In this document: positions 25,818 to 35,198 of the stretch, piece after piece
Layout: every line of letters starts with the position of its first letter
How positions within the stretch are numbered: position 1 is the first letter of the stretch
Assembly: GCA_946498975.1 (NCBI GenBank)
Contig: CAMMQC010000005.1
Coordinates: 1 to 53,597, forward strand
Direction: 5' to 3'
DNA length: 53,597 bases
Origin: an uncultured Mycoplasmatota bacterium
GTDB lineage: Bacteria > Bacillota_I > Bacilli_A > RF39 > UBA660
Notes under the pieces: model-generated
The model's database searches: none
What the model was told of the DNA's origin: nothing
The model's input: the letters and a program-made list of their open reading frames with translations, nothing else
Translations under genes and position numbers: made by a program

Positions 25818-26738
25818 ATGGAAACACTAAAAGAAATATTAAATACAATTATGGAAGTTTATAATGAAGATTTAGATAATGATAAAAAACATCAATTATT
25901 ATCAACTTTATGGACTAGATATTATAAACTAAGTGAAAAACTTAATATTAAATTAGATGAAGCTTATAATCTATATTTAATTGGAGAAAATGAAAGTTAT
26001 ATAATTTATCAAGAACCAGAAAGAAAAAGGATAGATAATAAAAAATTAGAAATAGCTTTAAATCACTACAATGAAATAAAAAATAATGGATTTAAAGAAG
26101 GACTAACAGAGGAAGAAATTAAGATACTATTAGACTATAGTGTTGAAAATGCTAGAAAGTCTTTTGAGAACTTAGGTATTAATGTAAAAACAAATTCTTT
26201 AAATGGTTTATGTGAACTTGGTCAAGCACTAACAATTATGCCTTTAGAAAATTTAGGAATAGAAGTTACTAAAAATAGTGCAACTGCCTGTTTTAATTAT
26301 CCATTTAATCATGTATTTGGAACAGTTACTTTTCCTTATCAAGATAATGGTAGAGTAATAGATAAAACATATTTGATAGACTCAACCTATCGTCAGTTCT
26401 TTTCAACTATGCGGTGTAATGAAGGAAGATATTACACAGAAGAAGAAAATACTAATTTAAAAGTAGCTCCAGATCCAGGATATTTTATAACAGACATAGA
26501 CTTTGCTAAAACCATAATGAAAGATGGATATATTGAATTAACAAAAGACAATGCTAAAAAATATGGAGAGGCTTTTTATAAAGCAAGTATTCCTTTAAAA
26601 GATAATAAATTATTCCAAAATAATGATATTAATTATTACCACAATATTATTTTTGATAATGAAAATTATAGAGTTAATAACTCTGAATTAGAAGGATTTA
26701 ATGTGTTGTTCCCTAAAAATAACAAAAGAATTAGATAG
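25818..26738 (+). CDS. Cys-His-Asp (transglutaminase/papain-like fold) protein
   Basis: 306 residues. The N-terminal 110 residues are helical. The central part shows a catalytic-triad pattern typical of transglutaminase-like cysteine enzymes: NSLNGLCELGQALTI with Cys132 at the start of a helix, NHVFGTVTF with His165, and YLIDSTYRQFF with Asp188. No signal peptide. AGAGGTATGCT precedes the ATG. It sits between two YlmD-like genes. Substrate unknown; peptidase, transglutaminase or deamidase activity are all possible. The fold call rests on motif order, not on a search. Confidence 0.6.
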   Translation: METLKEILNTIMEVYNEDLDNDKKHQLLSTLWTRYYKLSEKLNIKLDEAYNLYLIGENESYIIYQEPERKRIDNKKLEIALNHYNEIKNNGFKEGLTEEEIKILLDYSVENARKSFENLGINVKTNSLNGLCELGQALTIMPLENLGIEVTKNSATACFNYPFNHVFGTVTFPYQDNGRVIDKTYLIDSTYRQFFSTMRCNEGRYYTEEENTNLKVAPDPGYFITDIDFAKTIMKDGYIELTKDNAKKYGEAFYKASIPLKDNKLFQNNDINYYHNIIFDNENYRVNNSELEGFNVLFPKNNKRIR

Positions 26739-26799
26739 TAGCATATTTACTAAATCAATACATACAGTATAAAGAATACTTATTGAAAGAAGGAAATAC

Positions 26800-27651
26800 A
26801 TGGAAAATTTAAATATTAGAGAAAATATTCTAAAAAAAGGACATTATGCTATTTATAAACAAGGACCGGCTAGCTTTAAAACTCTACGTATCTTAAACAC
26901 CGGTAATAAATATGGGATTATGACAACTAATGCTCTCTTTTATGAAGATGGAATGTCTTTTGATGAGAGAAAAGCTATCTTTTTAGAATGCCGTAAAAAG
27001 GTTGCCGCAGATAATAACTATGCTTTTGACCCATATAAATTTTATATACCAAAACAAGATGGTAAAGGCAAAGCAGTAGAACTTACAAGAGACATGGTAG
27101 AAGCTTACGAAGACGGTTGGGATTTAGATATAGAAGCTGATATTCTAATTACAACAGATAAAGTTCCAGGAGTAGTAGTTGGCTTCCCAGTTGCAGATTG
27201 TCCTGTTGTTGTAGCAAGTGACTTAAAAAACGGTGTAACTGCCACTGCTCATTGTAGTGCTGCAATGATTGATAATTATTTACCTAAAATGACTATAGAA
27301 TCATTACAAAGTATGTATAACAGTAAAAAAGAAGATATTTTCATTTATATAGGGGCTCATGCAGGAAAAGATTGGCCTTATGATAGATATCCTGATTTTG
27401 CCTCTGAAAGTTTCTGGAAAAAAACAGAGGCAGTTAAACAAGTATCTGCTAATGATTTTAGGATTAATATGGATAACGCATTACTTTATCAGCTTCCTCC
27501 AGAGGAATATGAAACATATATTATAAATACTGATAACACTAGAACTAATCCAAATTATTATTCTCATAGTGTTTATACTAATGAAGGTATTAAAGAAAAA
27601 TATGGTAGACACTTTGAAGGTGCATATTATCAAAAAACAAAAAGACTGTAA
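26800..27651 (+). CDS. YlmD/laccase-domain protein (PF02578-like)
   Basis: 283 residues. It keeps the pattern of the YlmD/YfiH family (polyphenol oxidase / purine nucleoside phosphorylase-deaminase): VPGVVVGFPVADCPVVVASDL with the ligand Cys134, VTATAHCSAAMIDNYL with His151, EDIFIYIGAHAGKDWPYD, FRINMDNALLYQL and a late YYSHSVYTNEG. The usual HAGWRG is changed to HCSAAM, so it is a diverged member. GAAAGAAGGAAATAC precedes the ATG. It is a paralogue of the gene two positions upstream. It may act on nucleosides, but substrate and activity are uncertain. Confidence 0.62.
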   Translation: MENLNIRENILKKGHYAIYKQGPASFKTLRILNTGNKYGIMTTNALFYEDGMSFDERKAIFLECRKKVAADNNYAFDPYKFYIPKQDGKGKAVELTRDMVEAYEDGWDLDIEADILITTDKVPGVVVGFPVADCPVVVASDLKNGVTATAHCSAAMIDNYLPKMTIESLQSMYNSKKEDIFIYIGAHAGKDWPYDRYPDFASESFWKKTEAVKQVSANDFRINMDNALLYQLPPEEYETYIINTDNTRTNPNYYSHSVYTNEGIKEKYGRHFEGAYYQKTKRL

Positions 27652-27652
27652 A

Positions 27653-27679
27653 GAAGAGTTGAAATAAAACTCTTTTTCT
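27653..27679 (+). terminator. Terminator after the second YlmD-like gene
   Basis: AAGAGTT and AACTCTT form a 7-bp stem with a 7-base loop, then TTTC and more T. Confidence 0.75.
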
Positions 27680-27718
27680 TTTTTTTGTGATATCATAAAT
27701 AAGAAAGAAGGTTTTATT

Positions 27719-28159
27719 ATGAGAAGAGTAACTGCAGTTGATAAAGATGGTAACATTTATAGTAAAGAGGATGAAAAAATAGGACATAATGAACTTATTT
27801 ATGAATTATTTGAAGAGTTTTTAGAACCATTACAAGATGAAGTATTACAAGGAGATGCTTATATAAGAATTTGGCCTAATGCTGGAATTATTACTAAATA
27901 TTTAGATATGATGCTTTATTTAGAAACGTTTGATGATAAGGCATCGATTGATAGCACAATTTGTATTATTCCTGAAGAAATAAATGATATCCTCTTAAGT
28001 TATTATGAAAATAATTATTTAAACCACGATGAACCTTTCTTAGGACTTCACTATCATAATGGAGTATTTAATACATTAAGCGAAGATAGAACTAAAGACT
28101 TTACTGCCAAAGAAGTACATAACTTTTTAAATGACATGGTTAAATCAAAGTCAAAATAA
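27719..28159 (+). CDS. Small acidic protein of unknown function
   Basis: 146 residues, no membrane segment and no recognised domain. Blocks: IWPNAGIITKYLDMMLYLETFDDKASIDSTICIIPEEINDILLSYYENNY (about 50-100) and GLHYHNGVFNTLSEDRTKDFTAKEVHNFLNDM at the end. AAGAAGGTTTTATT precedes the ATG. It is the last of the accessory cluster that begins at 24.1 kb, bounded by terminators on both sides, so it has its own transcript. Confidence 0.6.
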   Translation: MRRVTAVDKDGNIYSKEDEKIGHNELIYELFEEFLEPLQDEVLQGDAYIRIWPNAGIITKYLDMMLYLETFDDKASIDSTICIIPEEINDILLSYYENNYLNHDEPFLGLHYHNGVFNTLSEDRTKDFTAKEVHNFLNDMVKSKSK

Positions 28160-28160
28160 A

Positions 28161-28192
28161 TAAAAAAGAGTTAAAATATAAAGACTCTTTTT
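28161..28192 (+). terminator. Terminator after the small acidic protein gene
   Basis: AAAAAGAGT and ACTCTTTTT pair around an 11-12-base loop and the T run continues. Confidence 0.75.
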
Positions 28193-28225
28193 TATTTTTA
28201 TGATATACTTCTAATAGGAGGAAGT

Positions 28226-28954
28226 ATGGAAAAGATTAACCTAGATAAAGTAAATTACATACAATACGGTAATGCTAAAGGCAAAGATATTATTTTACTA
28301 CATGGTTGGGGACAAAACATTGAAATGATGGAACCACTTGGTAATCCCTTATCGAGTAAATATCATATTACAATATTAGACTTTCCAGGCTATGGTAAAA
28401 GTGCTGAACCAGATGAAGTATGGAGTGTATCTGATTATGCCGAACTTGTTCATGAATTAGTTAAGAAGTTAAAGATTAAGAAACCTACTTTAATAGGACA
28501 CTCTTTCGGAGGTAGAGTCGCTATAGTCTATGCTTCAAAGTATGAAGTAGATAGAATAGTCTTATTTGGAGCCCCTTGTGTTAGAACTAAAAAAGGCTTA
28601 ACTCTTAAAGAGAAAATGTTAAAGAAAGCGAAAACTTTACCAGGTATGGGAAAAATTGCTGAAATTGCTAAAAATTATATAGGCTCTGAGGACTATAAAA
28701 GTGCCACACCTAGAATGCGAGAAATCTTAGTTAAAACAGTTAATGAAGATTTATCAGATTATGCTAAAAAAATAACTGCCCCAACTCTTCTAATATGGGG
28801 AGAGATGGATGAAGCAGCTCCACTTGAAGAAGCTAAACTCTTAGAAGATTTACTTACTGATGGAGCCTTAATTGTTCTACCTGGAACACATTATGCTTAT
28901 TTAGAAAATCTACAACAAGTTATAAATATTATAAATAATTTTATGGAGGGATAA
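28226..28954 (+). CDS. Alpha/beta hydrolase
   Basis: 242 residues, the canonical hydrolase fold. HGWGQNIEMM near residue 26 forms the oxyanion region, the nucleophile elbow is GHSFGGRV (Ser near 93), the acid lies in LLIWGEMDEAAP (about 193) and the histidine in PGTHYAYLEN (about 222). Substrate unknown. AATAGGAGGAAGT precedes the ATG. It is followed after 2 bases by murF and then ddl, so it is expressed with peptidoglycan-precursor genes. Confidence 0.9.
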   Translation: MEKINLDKVNYIQYGNAKGKDIILLHGWGQNIEMMEPLGNPLSSKYHITILDFPGYGKSAEPDEVWSVSDYAELVHELVKKLKIKKPTLIGHSFGGRVAIVYASKYEVDRIVLFGAPCVRTKKGLTLKEKMLKKAKTLPGMGKIAEIAKNYIGSEDYKSATPRMREILVKTVNEDLSDYAKKITAPTLLIWGEMDEAAPLEEAKLLEDLLTDGALIVLPGTHYAYLENLQQVINIINNFMEG

Positions 28955-28956
28955 AA

Positions 28957-30576
28957 ATGATTGAAATACTTTTAATTTTAGTTGCTATCATAGCAATTAT
29001 CATCAAATCTAAAAAAAGTTTACATATGTTACAACAAAACTTATATAATGAAAACAACCGTTATATTAAATGGGTTGTTAATAATAGTTCTAATTTCTTC
29101 TCACTAGAACTTTTAGCAGTACTTATAGTAGCAGTCGCTAATGTCTTCTTAATTAATGATGATACTATAAGTTTAGTCTTAAATATCATAGCAATCATTC
29201 TATATGTAGTTTATGCTATTAAATTTAGAACAGATTTAAAGAATGAACAAGTAAAGAAACCTTTAGTAATAACTGCAAGAGTTAAAAGATTAATTGCAAC
29301 TACTACAATACTACACTTAATACCAATAGCATTAATAATAATCTATAGAGATAATCTTTTAATTAGTCATTTCTTAATCTTTATCTTTATACTTTTTGCC
29401 TATCTAAATACTTTTATAATCCTACTAGCAAACTTTATTAACAAATATACTTTAGAAAAATATGTATATCATCATTTCAAGAGTATGGCTGTTAAAAAGT
29501 TAAAGAGTATGCCTAACTTAAAAGTTATTGGTGTAACAGGTAGTTATGGTAAGACAAGTAGTAAGAATATTCTAGCAGATATATTAAATATTAAATATGC
29601 AACACTTCCAACTCCTCGTAACTTAAATACTCCTTATGGACTAATTATTACTATTAATAATCACTTAGATAAATTTACAGAAGTATTTATCGCTGAAATG
29701 GGTGCTTATGTTAGAGGAGAGATTAAAGATTTATGTAATTTAGTTCATCCTAAATATGGTATCTTAACAAGAATTGGAACTGCTCACTTAGAAAGTTTTG
29801 GTAGTGAAGAAAATATCCAAAAGACTAAGTTTGAACTTATTGAATCATTACCTCTTGATGGAGTAGGAGTACTTAATAAAGATGATCCTAAACAAGTAAG
29901 TTATAATCTAAAAAATAAATGTAAAATACTTTGGATAGGAATAGACGAAAAAGATGTAGATGTTCATGCTAGTAATATAAGATGTTCTAGTGTTGGAACT
30001 ACCTTTGATGTAACATTTAAAGGTGATAAGAAAAAATATGAGTTTGAAACTAAACTATTAGGAAATCATAATGTTTATAACATTCTAGCAGGACTTGCTT
30101 TAGGACGTGAATTTGGTATATCAATTCCTAAACTACAGCAAGCCGTTAGAAATGTTAAACAAGTTGAACATAGACTAGAACTTAAGAAAATGGGTTACTT
30201 CTATCAAATAGATGATGCTTATAACTCTAATCCTGTTGGTGCTAAGAGTGCTTTAGAAGTTTTATCTATGATGCCAGGGCTAAAAGTAGTAGTAACACCA
30301 GGTATGATAGAACTAGGTGATAAAGAAGAAGAACTTAATAAAGAGTTTGGAAAACAAATCGCTACTATTTCTAAAGCAGACTATGTAGTTCTAATTGGTG
30401 AGAAGAGAACTAAACCTATTAAAGAGGGATTAAGGGAAGCTAAATATAATATGGATAATTTAATTGTTTACAATGATGTCAAAGAAGCATATAATTTTAT
30501 AAGAGGTATAAAAACAAAGAAAGAAATCTATGCCTTATTTGAAAATGATTTACCTGATACATATAATGAAAAGTAG
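28957..30576 (+). CDS. murF: MurF-like ligase with N-terminal membrane domain
   Basis: 539 residues. About 150 N-terminal residues hold four to five membrane helices, then a Mur ligase: P-loop VIGVTGSYGKTSSKNIL near 190, NTPYGLIITI, EMGAYVRGEIKDL near 247, RIGTAHLESFG near 271, a DDAYNSNPVGAKSAL substrate loop near 418 and the VTPGMIELGDKEEE region. MurF adds D-Ala-D-Ala to UDP-MurNAc-tripeptide. The membrane extension is seen in MurF-like proteins of some clostridia-related groups. Starts 2 bases after the hydrolase and is followed 12 bases later by ddl, which makes its D-Ala-D-Ala substrate. Confidence 0.9.
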   Translation: MIEILLILVAIIAIIIKSKKSLHMLQQNLYNENNRYIKWVVNNSSNFFSLELLAVLIVAVANVFLINDDTISLVLNIIAIILYVVYAIKFRTDLKNEQVKKPLVITARVKRLIATTTILHLIPIALIIIYRDNLLISHFLIFIFILFAYLNTFIILLANFINKYTLEKYVYHHFKSMAVKKLKSMPNLKVIGVTGSYGKTSSKNILADILNIKYATLPTPRNLNTPYGLIITINNHLDKFTEVFIAEMGAYVRGEIKDLCNLVHPKYGILTRIGTAHLESFGSEENIQKTKFELIESLPLDGVGVLNKDDPKQVSYNLKNKCKILWIGIDEKDVDVHASNIRCSSVGTTFDVTFKGDKKKYEFETKLLGNHNVYNILAGLALGREFGISIPKLQQAVRNVKQVEHRLELKKMGYFYQIDDAYNSNPVGAKSALEVLSMMPGLKVVVTPGMIELGDKEEELNKEFGKQIATISKADYVVLIGEKRTKPIKEGLREAKYNMDNLIVYNDVKEAYNFIRGIKTKKEIYALFENDLPDTYNEK

Positions 30577-30588
30577 GAGGATGAAAAA

Positions 30589-31809
30589 ATGAAAATTAAA
30601 TTAGGAGTTGTATTCGGTGGTGAATCCGTTGAACATGAAGTAAGTATTATTTCAGCAGTTCAAGCCATGAATAAAATAAATCAAGAAAAATATGACATTA
30701 TCCCTATCTATATAACTAAAGATGGTGAGTGGTATACTGGTAATATGTTAATGGATGTTGAAGTATATCAGGATTTAGACTTAATTAAGAAATATGCAAG
30801 TAATGTCGTATTATATAAAAAAGATGGAGCCTTTGTATTACAAAGTAAGGGACTATTTAAAAAGATAGTTACAGATTTAGATGTAATATTTCCAATTACC
30901 CATGGTACTAATGTAGAAGATGGTGTATTACAAGGATATTTCCAAACAGTAGGTATTCCATATGTTGGACCTAATGTTTACTCAGCAGTTGTATCACAAG
31001 ATAAAGCATATATGAGAGATATCTTTAAAGCTAATGATATCCCAGTTCCAGCATATACATGGTTCTATGATACAGATTATAAAAATGATCCTGATGAAGT
31101 AATTAAAAAAGTAGAGAAAATCAAATATCCAGTTATTGTTAAACCTGCTACAACTGGTAGTAGTGTAGGAATAGGTGTTGCAAACAATAAAGATGAGTTA
31201 GTTAAAGCTATTGAAGAAGCTATTACTTATGATAGTAAAATCGTAGTAGAAGAAGTAATTAAAAACTTAATGGAAGTAAACATCTCTGTTTTAGGTAATT
31301 ATGAAAATCAGGAGACAAGTGTTATAGAAGAAGTATTATCTAAGAGTGCTTTTCTAACATATGATGAAAAGTATATTGGTAGTGGTAAAGTTAAAGGAAA
31401 ACTAGGAGCTAAAATGACTCCATTAAAAGGATCTAAAGGTATGGCTTCAGCAGATAGAAAAATACCAGCAGACCTTACTGATAAAATGAGTAAAGAAGTA
31501 GAAGAACTTGCTATTAAAGTATTTAGAGCCCTTGGAAGTAGTGGAGATGCTCGTATTGATATGTTAATTGATAGTAAAGCTAAAAAAGTATATGTTAATG
31601 AGATTAACTCAATACCAGGTTCACTGGCATTCTATCTATGGGATCCTAAAGGAAAAGATTATACTGAACTATTAGATGATATGATTAGTATTGCTATTAA
31701 AGATTATAAAAAACGTGAAAGTAAAACACATTCATTCAAAACAAATATCTTACAAGGCTTCGCCCATAATGGACTAAAAGGAATGAAAGGTAAACTACAA
31801 AATAAATAG
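30589..31809 (+). CDS. ddl: D-alanine--D-alanine ligase
   Basis: A 406-residue ATP-grasp ligase making D-Ala-D-Ala. Seen: GVVFGGESVEHEVSIISA (residues 5-22), VIFPITHGTNVEDGVLQGYFQ near 103, YPVIVKPATTGSSVGIGVA near 181, and the C-terminal VNEINSIPGSLAFYLW near 335 (metal ligands). Somewhat longer than typical (about 350) because of a C-terminal extension rich in Lys and Gly. TAGGAGGATGAAAA precedes the ATG. It is the last gene of the hydrolase-murF-ddl operon and is followed by a strong terminator. Confidence 0.96.
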   Translation: MKIKLGVVFGGESVEHEVSIISAVQAMNKINQEKYDIIPIYITKDGEWYTGNMLMDVEVYQDLDLIKKYASNVVLYKKDGAFVLQSKGLFKKIVTDLDVIFPITHGTNVEDGVLQGYFQTVGIPYVGPNVYSAVVSQDKAYMRDIFKANDIPVPAYTWFYDTDYKNDPDEVIKKVEKIKYPVIVKPATTGSSVGIGVANNKDELVKAIEEAITYDSKIVVEEVIKNLMEVNISVLGNYENQETSVIEEVLSKSAFLTYDEKYIGSGKVKGKLGAKMTPLKGSKGMASADRKIPADLTDKMSKEVEELAIKVFRALGSSGDARIDMLIDSKAKKVYVNEINSIPGSLAFYLWDPKGKDYTELLDDMISIAIKDYKKRESKTHSFKTNILQGFAHNGLKGMKGKLQNK

Positions 31810-31838
31810 AACTTAGATAATTGCTAAGTTCTTTTTTT
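31809..31838 (+). terminator. Terminator after ddl
   Basis: GAACTTAG and CTAAGTTC form a perfect 8-bp stem with a 7-base loop, followed by seven T. The T run overlaps the end of the convergent gene. Confidence 0.9.
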
Positions 31839-32618
31839 AACTTTACTAAATCCTAAATCTATACCTTTATCAATATTTTTACTATTAAACTTCTCAAGTC
31901 TTTCATAAATTAAATCTATATAATCATCTAATGACATATTAACTAGTTTTCTTGCTGCAATTACTTTCATATCATTAAATATATTGTTAACATTATTTAT
32001 AGTATCTTCAAATCCTCTTTCTAAAATAAAGTCACCACTACTAACATTAAACTCATCAAGCCCAATATGAGTATTTTGATTATATAAAGATATTATCTTA
32101 GCAGTAATAACTTCTTCAATAACATCTTTATCATCTTCCATAAACTCTTCAAAATGATAATCAGGTTCAGGTACATAAATACCTAACTTTTTATTCAAAT
32201 AACTTATATATCTAGCTTGATAATAGTAAGGAGTCATATAAATTTCTCTATTATACTTAGGACTACCATAATAAAGTAGGGGACTAACTACATCATCATT
32301 ATTTTTACTAAGGATTTTTAAGTTGTCATATTCACTCTTTACTTTACCATATTCTAAATTAGGTTGTCCCATTAATAAAGTATATTTTTTATGCCCATTA
32401 TCTAAGACATAAACAACTTTCATATGTCCCCAGTTTATAAACTTAATTCTTATGTTTTTACTATAATAATTAGGATAATTTTCCTTTAGATAATTAGCAA
32501 AGTCATTTTCAATAAATTCACTTGTTTTAATTACCTCTTCAATAGGTTGCTGTTCAGGATCTAATTCATAATAAATAAAATCATAATCATTAATACCTAA
32601 AGCTTCTTTTACTTTCAT
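31824..32618 (-). CDS. Protein of unknown function, possibly kinase-like fold
   Basis: 264 residues, soluble. The order of elements faintly recalls an aminoglycoside phosphotransferase/kinase-like fold: IRIKFINWGHMKVVYVLDNGHKKYTLLMG (about 56-85), EYDNLKILSKNNDDVVSPLLYYG (about 95-117), then HIGLDEFNVSSGDFIL (about 185-200) where a catalytic loop would be. No clear HxD or DFG motif, so activity is doubtful. GGAGGAAAGAAT precedes the ATG. It converges on ddl and ends in its terminator. Confidence 0.6.
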   Translation of the reverse strand: MKVKEALGINDYDFIYYELDPEQQPIEEVIKTSEFIENDFANYLKENYPNYYSKNIRIKFINWGHMKVVYVLDNGHKKYTLLMGQPNLEYGKVKSEYDNLKILSKNNDDVVSPLLYYGSPKYNREIYMTPYYYQARYISYLNKKLGIYVPEPDYHFEEFMEDDKDVIEEVITAKIISLYNQNTHIGLDEFNVSSGDFILERGFEDTINNVNNIFNDMKVIAARKLVNMSLDDYIDLIYERLEKFNSKNIDKGIDLGFSKVKKRT

Positions 32619-32735
32619 ATTCTTTCCTCCATGCTAGTTATTATAATGAAAAGATGGGGAAATAGCAAATAAATTAGTGTGAAACATATAAAAATGTGGT
32701 ATTATAAAACTAATTTATTAATTGGAGGAATATCT

Positions 32736-33497
32736 ATGACTTATTATTATGATAACTATGTTGAAAGATTTGGAAAAATAGATAAAGATGATAAATGGTG
32801 GTGTGAAGGAACTTATATCACACCTGAAGGAACACTTTTTGATGTAGATGGTTATGCAAGAGTTGCTCATGCAGGTGGCTTTGTACTTCCATTTTTCATG
32901 AGTTATACTGATCCAGATGAAGATGAATTAAGAATCTTTACGAAAGAGAAAGTATTGAGTAATTTAATTGATTGGCAATATGCCCTAAGTACAAGAGAAT
33001 ATGATGTTAATCCCAAAGAACAGAAAATGCGTTTAGCTTTAGTAAAATATTTAATCAATATTTATAAAAGTAAATATACTATTTGGGATGACATAAATGA
33101 ATATGTTGATTTGTCTTATGCTACAGGCATAAAAAAAGAAACAGAAAACTTTATAGGAAGAGATAGATTTTTAAAAGATATTTTAGTAATGGCTTGTAAT
33201 TATGATTCTGTTGAAAGTACACTTTATAGAACGATTACTACATCAAAATTTAATATCTATGAGACCTTCTATGATTATATTTTACATGACTATAAGATAT
33301 ATCAAATACCTAAACAAGTCTATGATGAAAAACAGGGTAAGTATGTTAATTGGTATTTACCCGATTATATGATTTCTGATAAAGAATTAAGATTAAAAAT
33401 GGAACTTGAGTCAATCTGTAAAACTGTACCTTTGGAAAAACGTGATAAATATAGAAGAAGTAAGGTAAAAATAAAAGGTTTTGATTTCATAGATTAA
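32736..33497 (+). CDS. Protein of unknown function rich in aromatic residues
   Basis: 253 residues, soluble, many Tyr and Trp (WWCEGTYITPEGTLFDVDGYARVAHAGGFVLPFFMSYTDPDEDE near the start). No family is recognised. The frame opens 19 codons earlier, but ATTGGAGGAATATCT lies directly before this ATG and decides the start. Short intergenic region upstream; a bidirectional terminator follows. Confidence 0.65.
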   Translation: MTYYYDNYVERFGKIDKDDKWWCEGTYITPEGTLFDVDGYARVAHAGGFVLPFFMSYTDPDEDELRIFTKEKVLSNLIDWQYALSTREYDVNPKEQKMRLALVKYLINIYKSKYTIWDDINEYVDLSYATGIKKETENFIGRDRFLKDILVMACNYDSVESTLYRTITTSKFNIYETFYDYILHDYKIYQIPKQVYDEKQGKYVNWYLPDYMISDKELRLKMELESICKTVPLEKRDKYRRSKVKIKGFDFID

Positions 33498-33524
33498 AAC
33501 TACTGAAAATTTACTCAGTAGTTT
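33497..33524. terminator. Bidirectional terminator between convergent genes
   Basis: AAACTACTGA and TCAGTAGTTT form a perfect 10-bp stem with an 8-base loop. T-rich on the right and A-rich on the left, so it can serve both strands. Confidence 0.8.
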
Positions 33525-34602
33525 CTTTTAATTTCTCATTAATTATCTTTAAGTTATTATTAAGCCTCTCATCATTTGGCTCTATCTTTATTGCTTTCTC
33601 TAAAAATACCTTGCTAATCTTTATTTCTCCTTTATTATAGTAAGAAATACTTAATAAGTCATATGGAGTATAACCAAAACTAAACGTCTCATTTATATAG
33701 CTCTTAGTATGACTTTTTATATTTAAAGCAAGATTTACATAATGAATAGTATTATCATAATCTTCTAAAGAATAATAGAGTAGGGCCATTTCCATATAAG
33801 GATCTCTTAAGTATGGCGCTTCCTTAATTGCTTTTAGAAGCCACATCTTCGCTTCATCATATCTTTTTAAGTACTTATAACATCTACCAATAAATCTCAT
33901 AGAAGCACATCTTTCATCTTTCCAAGTAGCATTTTCTAAATTTAAATGCTTAATCAAAGTATCAATCGCTTCATTATATTTACCATAATACATATATTCA
34001 CGACCTAAGTAATGCATATTTCTATCATCATTAGGATCTTCCTTAACGGAGATTTCAAGTAAAGGAAGATAACTACTTCTAGACTTAGTTCTATCAGGAT
34101 AATGATTTAAAATAATATTATCAGTAACATTAAAAGTTTCAACCCCATCATACTTTAATATTTCATGAACCGGATGATACCAAGAATAACCTAATCTTTT
34201 ATGAATCTTCTCATAATAAAAACTTATTATAGGATTATTGTTTTCATCTAAATACCAGTTATAAATATATCTAAGTCTTGTAGTATTATCATGCCAAGCT
34301 TTCTCTAACTCATCTCTCCAACCGGGTAAAAATACTTCATCTAAATCAGTACATACACAAATATCAGTATCTTCTGGTACTAATTTTAAAGACTGATTTC
34401 TTGCAACATCAAATCTCCAAGGCTCTATTTTTTTAACCTCTACATGAACACCTTTTTCCTTTAGTTTTTCTACCGTATTATCAGTAGAACCCGTATCAAG
34501 AACATAAATCTCATCAGCTTCCTTCATAGATTCATACCATCTATCAACGAATTTTTCTTCATTTAAACATATAGTATAAACACATACTTTATATTTACTC
34601 AT
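33511..34602 (-). CDS. Glycosyltransferase family 2 with C-terminal TPR repeats
   Basis: 363 residues. The N-terminal 180 residues are a GT-A glycosyltransferase: VCVYTICLNEEKFVDRWYESM, EIYVLDTGSTDNTVEKLKEKG, and the metal motif CTDLDEVFLPGW (about 84-95). The rest (about 190-355) consists of TPR-like helical pairs (LGREYMYYGKYNEAIDTLIKHL; RFIGRCYKYLKRYDEAKMWLLKAI). The layout resembles SunS-like and other TPR-linked transferases acting on proteins or peptides. No acceptor gene is next to it. AGAGGTGTATTT precedes the ATG. Single-gene unit; acceptor unknown. Confidence 0.9.
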   Translation of the reverse strand: MSKYKVCVYTICLNEEKFVDRWYESMKEADEIYVLDTGSTDNTVEKLKEKGVHVEVKKIEPWRFDVARNQSLKLVPEDTDICVCTDLDEVFLPGWRDELEKAWHDNTTRLRYIYNWYLDENNNPIISFYYEKIHKRLGYSWYHPVHEILKYDGVETFNVTDNIILNHYPDRTKSRSSYLPLLEISVKEDPNDDRNMHYLGREYMYYGKYNEAIDTLIKHLNLENATWKDERCASMRFIGRCYKYLKRYDEAKMWLLKAIKEAPYLRDPYMEMALLYYSLEDYDNTIHYVNLALNIKSHTKSYINETFSFGYTPYDLLSISYYNKGEIKISKVFLEKAIKIEPNDERLNNNLKIINEKLKETTE

Positions 34603-34677
34603 AAATACACCTCTATATATTCTATGAAAGACTTATAAAAAAGTAATAGTTGCATATAAATATATTAAGGAGGACTT

Positions 34678-35124
34678 ATGATTAAAAAAATAATTTATAG
34701 TTTATTACCAATAGTAGGAGGAGCATTAGTAGGTTTAATTATATCAGGTTATATGAATTACGGGGATATGGTAAAGCCTCCACTTAGCCCTCCATCATAT
34801 ATATTTCCTATAGTTTGGACAATACTTTATATTTTAATGGGAATATCTTACTTTATTGCGACTAAAGACAATGGAAATGATAAGGAATTGAACCAAATAT
34901 ACATATTACAACTTTTAGTAAATTTCTTCTGGCCAATAATTTTCTTTGTTTTAAAAATGTACTTTAGTGCTTTCTTCTGGATAATTTTATTAATAATATT
35001 AGTTATATATATGATTAAAGAATTATTAAAAAATAATAAGATTAGTGGTTACTTACAAATACCTTATTTTATCTGGTTATTATTTGCAACTTACCTTAAT
35101 ATTGGTATATTTCTTCTCAATTAG
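34678..35124 (+). CDS. TspO/MBR family membrane protein
   Basis: 148 residues, five membrane helices. The family motif VKPPLSPPSYIFPIVWTILYILMGISYFIA is at about residues 32-62, followed by QLLVNFFWPIIFF and the last helix IPYFIWLLFATYLNIGIFLLN, all typical of TspO. These proteins bind porphyrins and cholesterol-like ligands and act in stress responses. AAGGAGGACTT precedes the ATG. Single gene. Confidence 0.93.
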   Translation: MIKKIIYSLLPIVGGALVGLIISGYMNYGDMVKPPLSPPSYIFPIVWTILYILMGISYFIATKDNGNDKELNQIYILQLLVNFFWPIIFFVLKMYFSAFFWIILLIILVIYMIKELLKNNKISGYLQIPYFIWLLFATYLNIGIFLLN

Positions 35125-35198
35125 TACAGCTTAAGCTGTTCTTTTTCTATATTGTTAAAAAAAACAAAATATCTTATAATATTGGCGGAGGTATAGAT

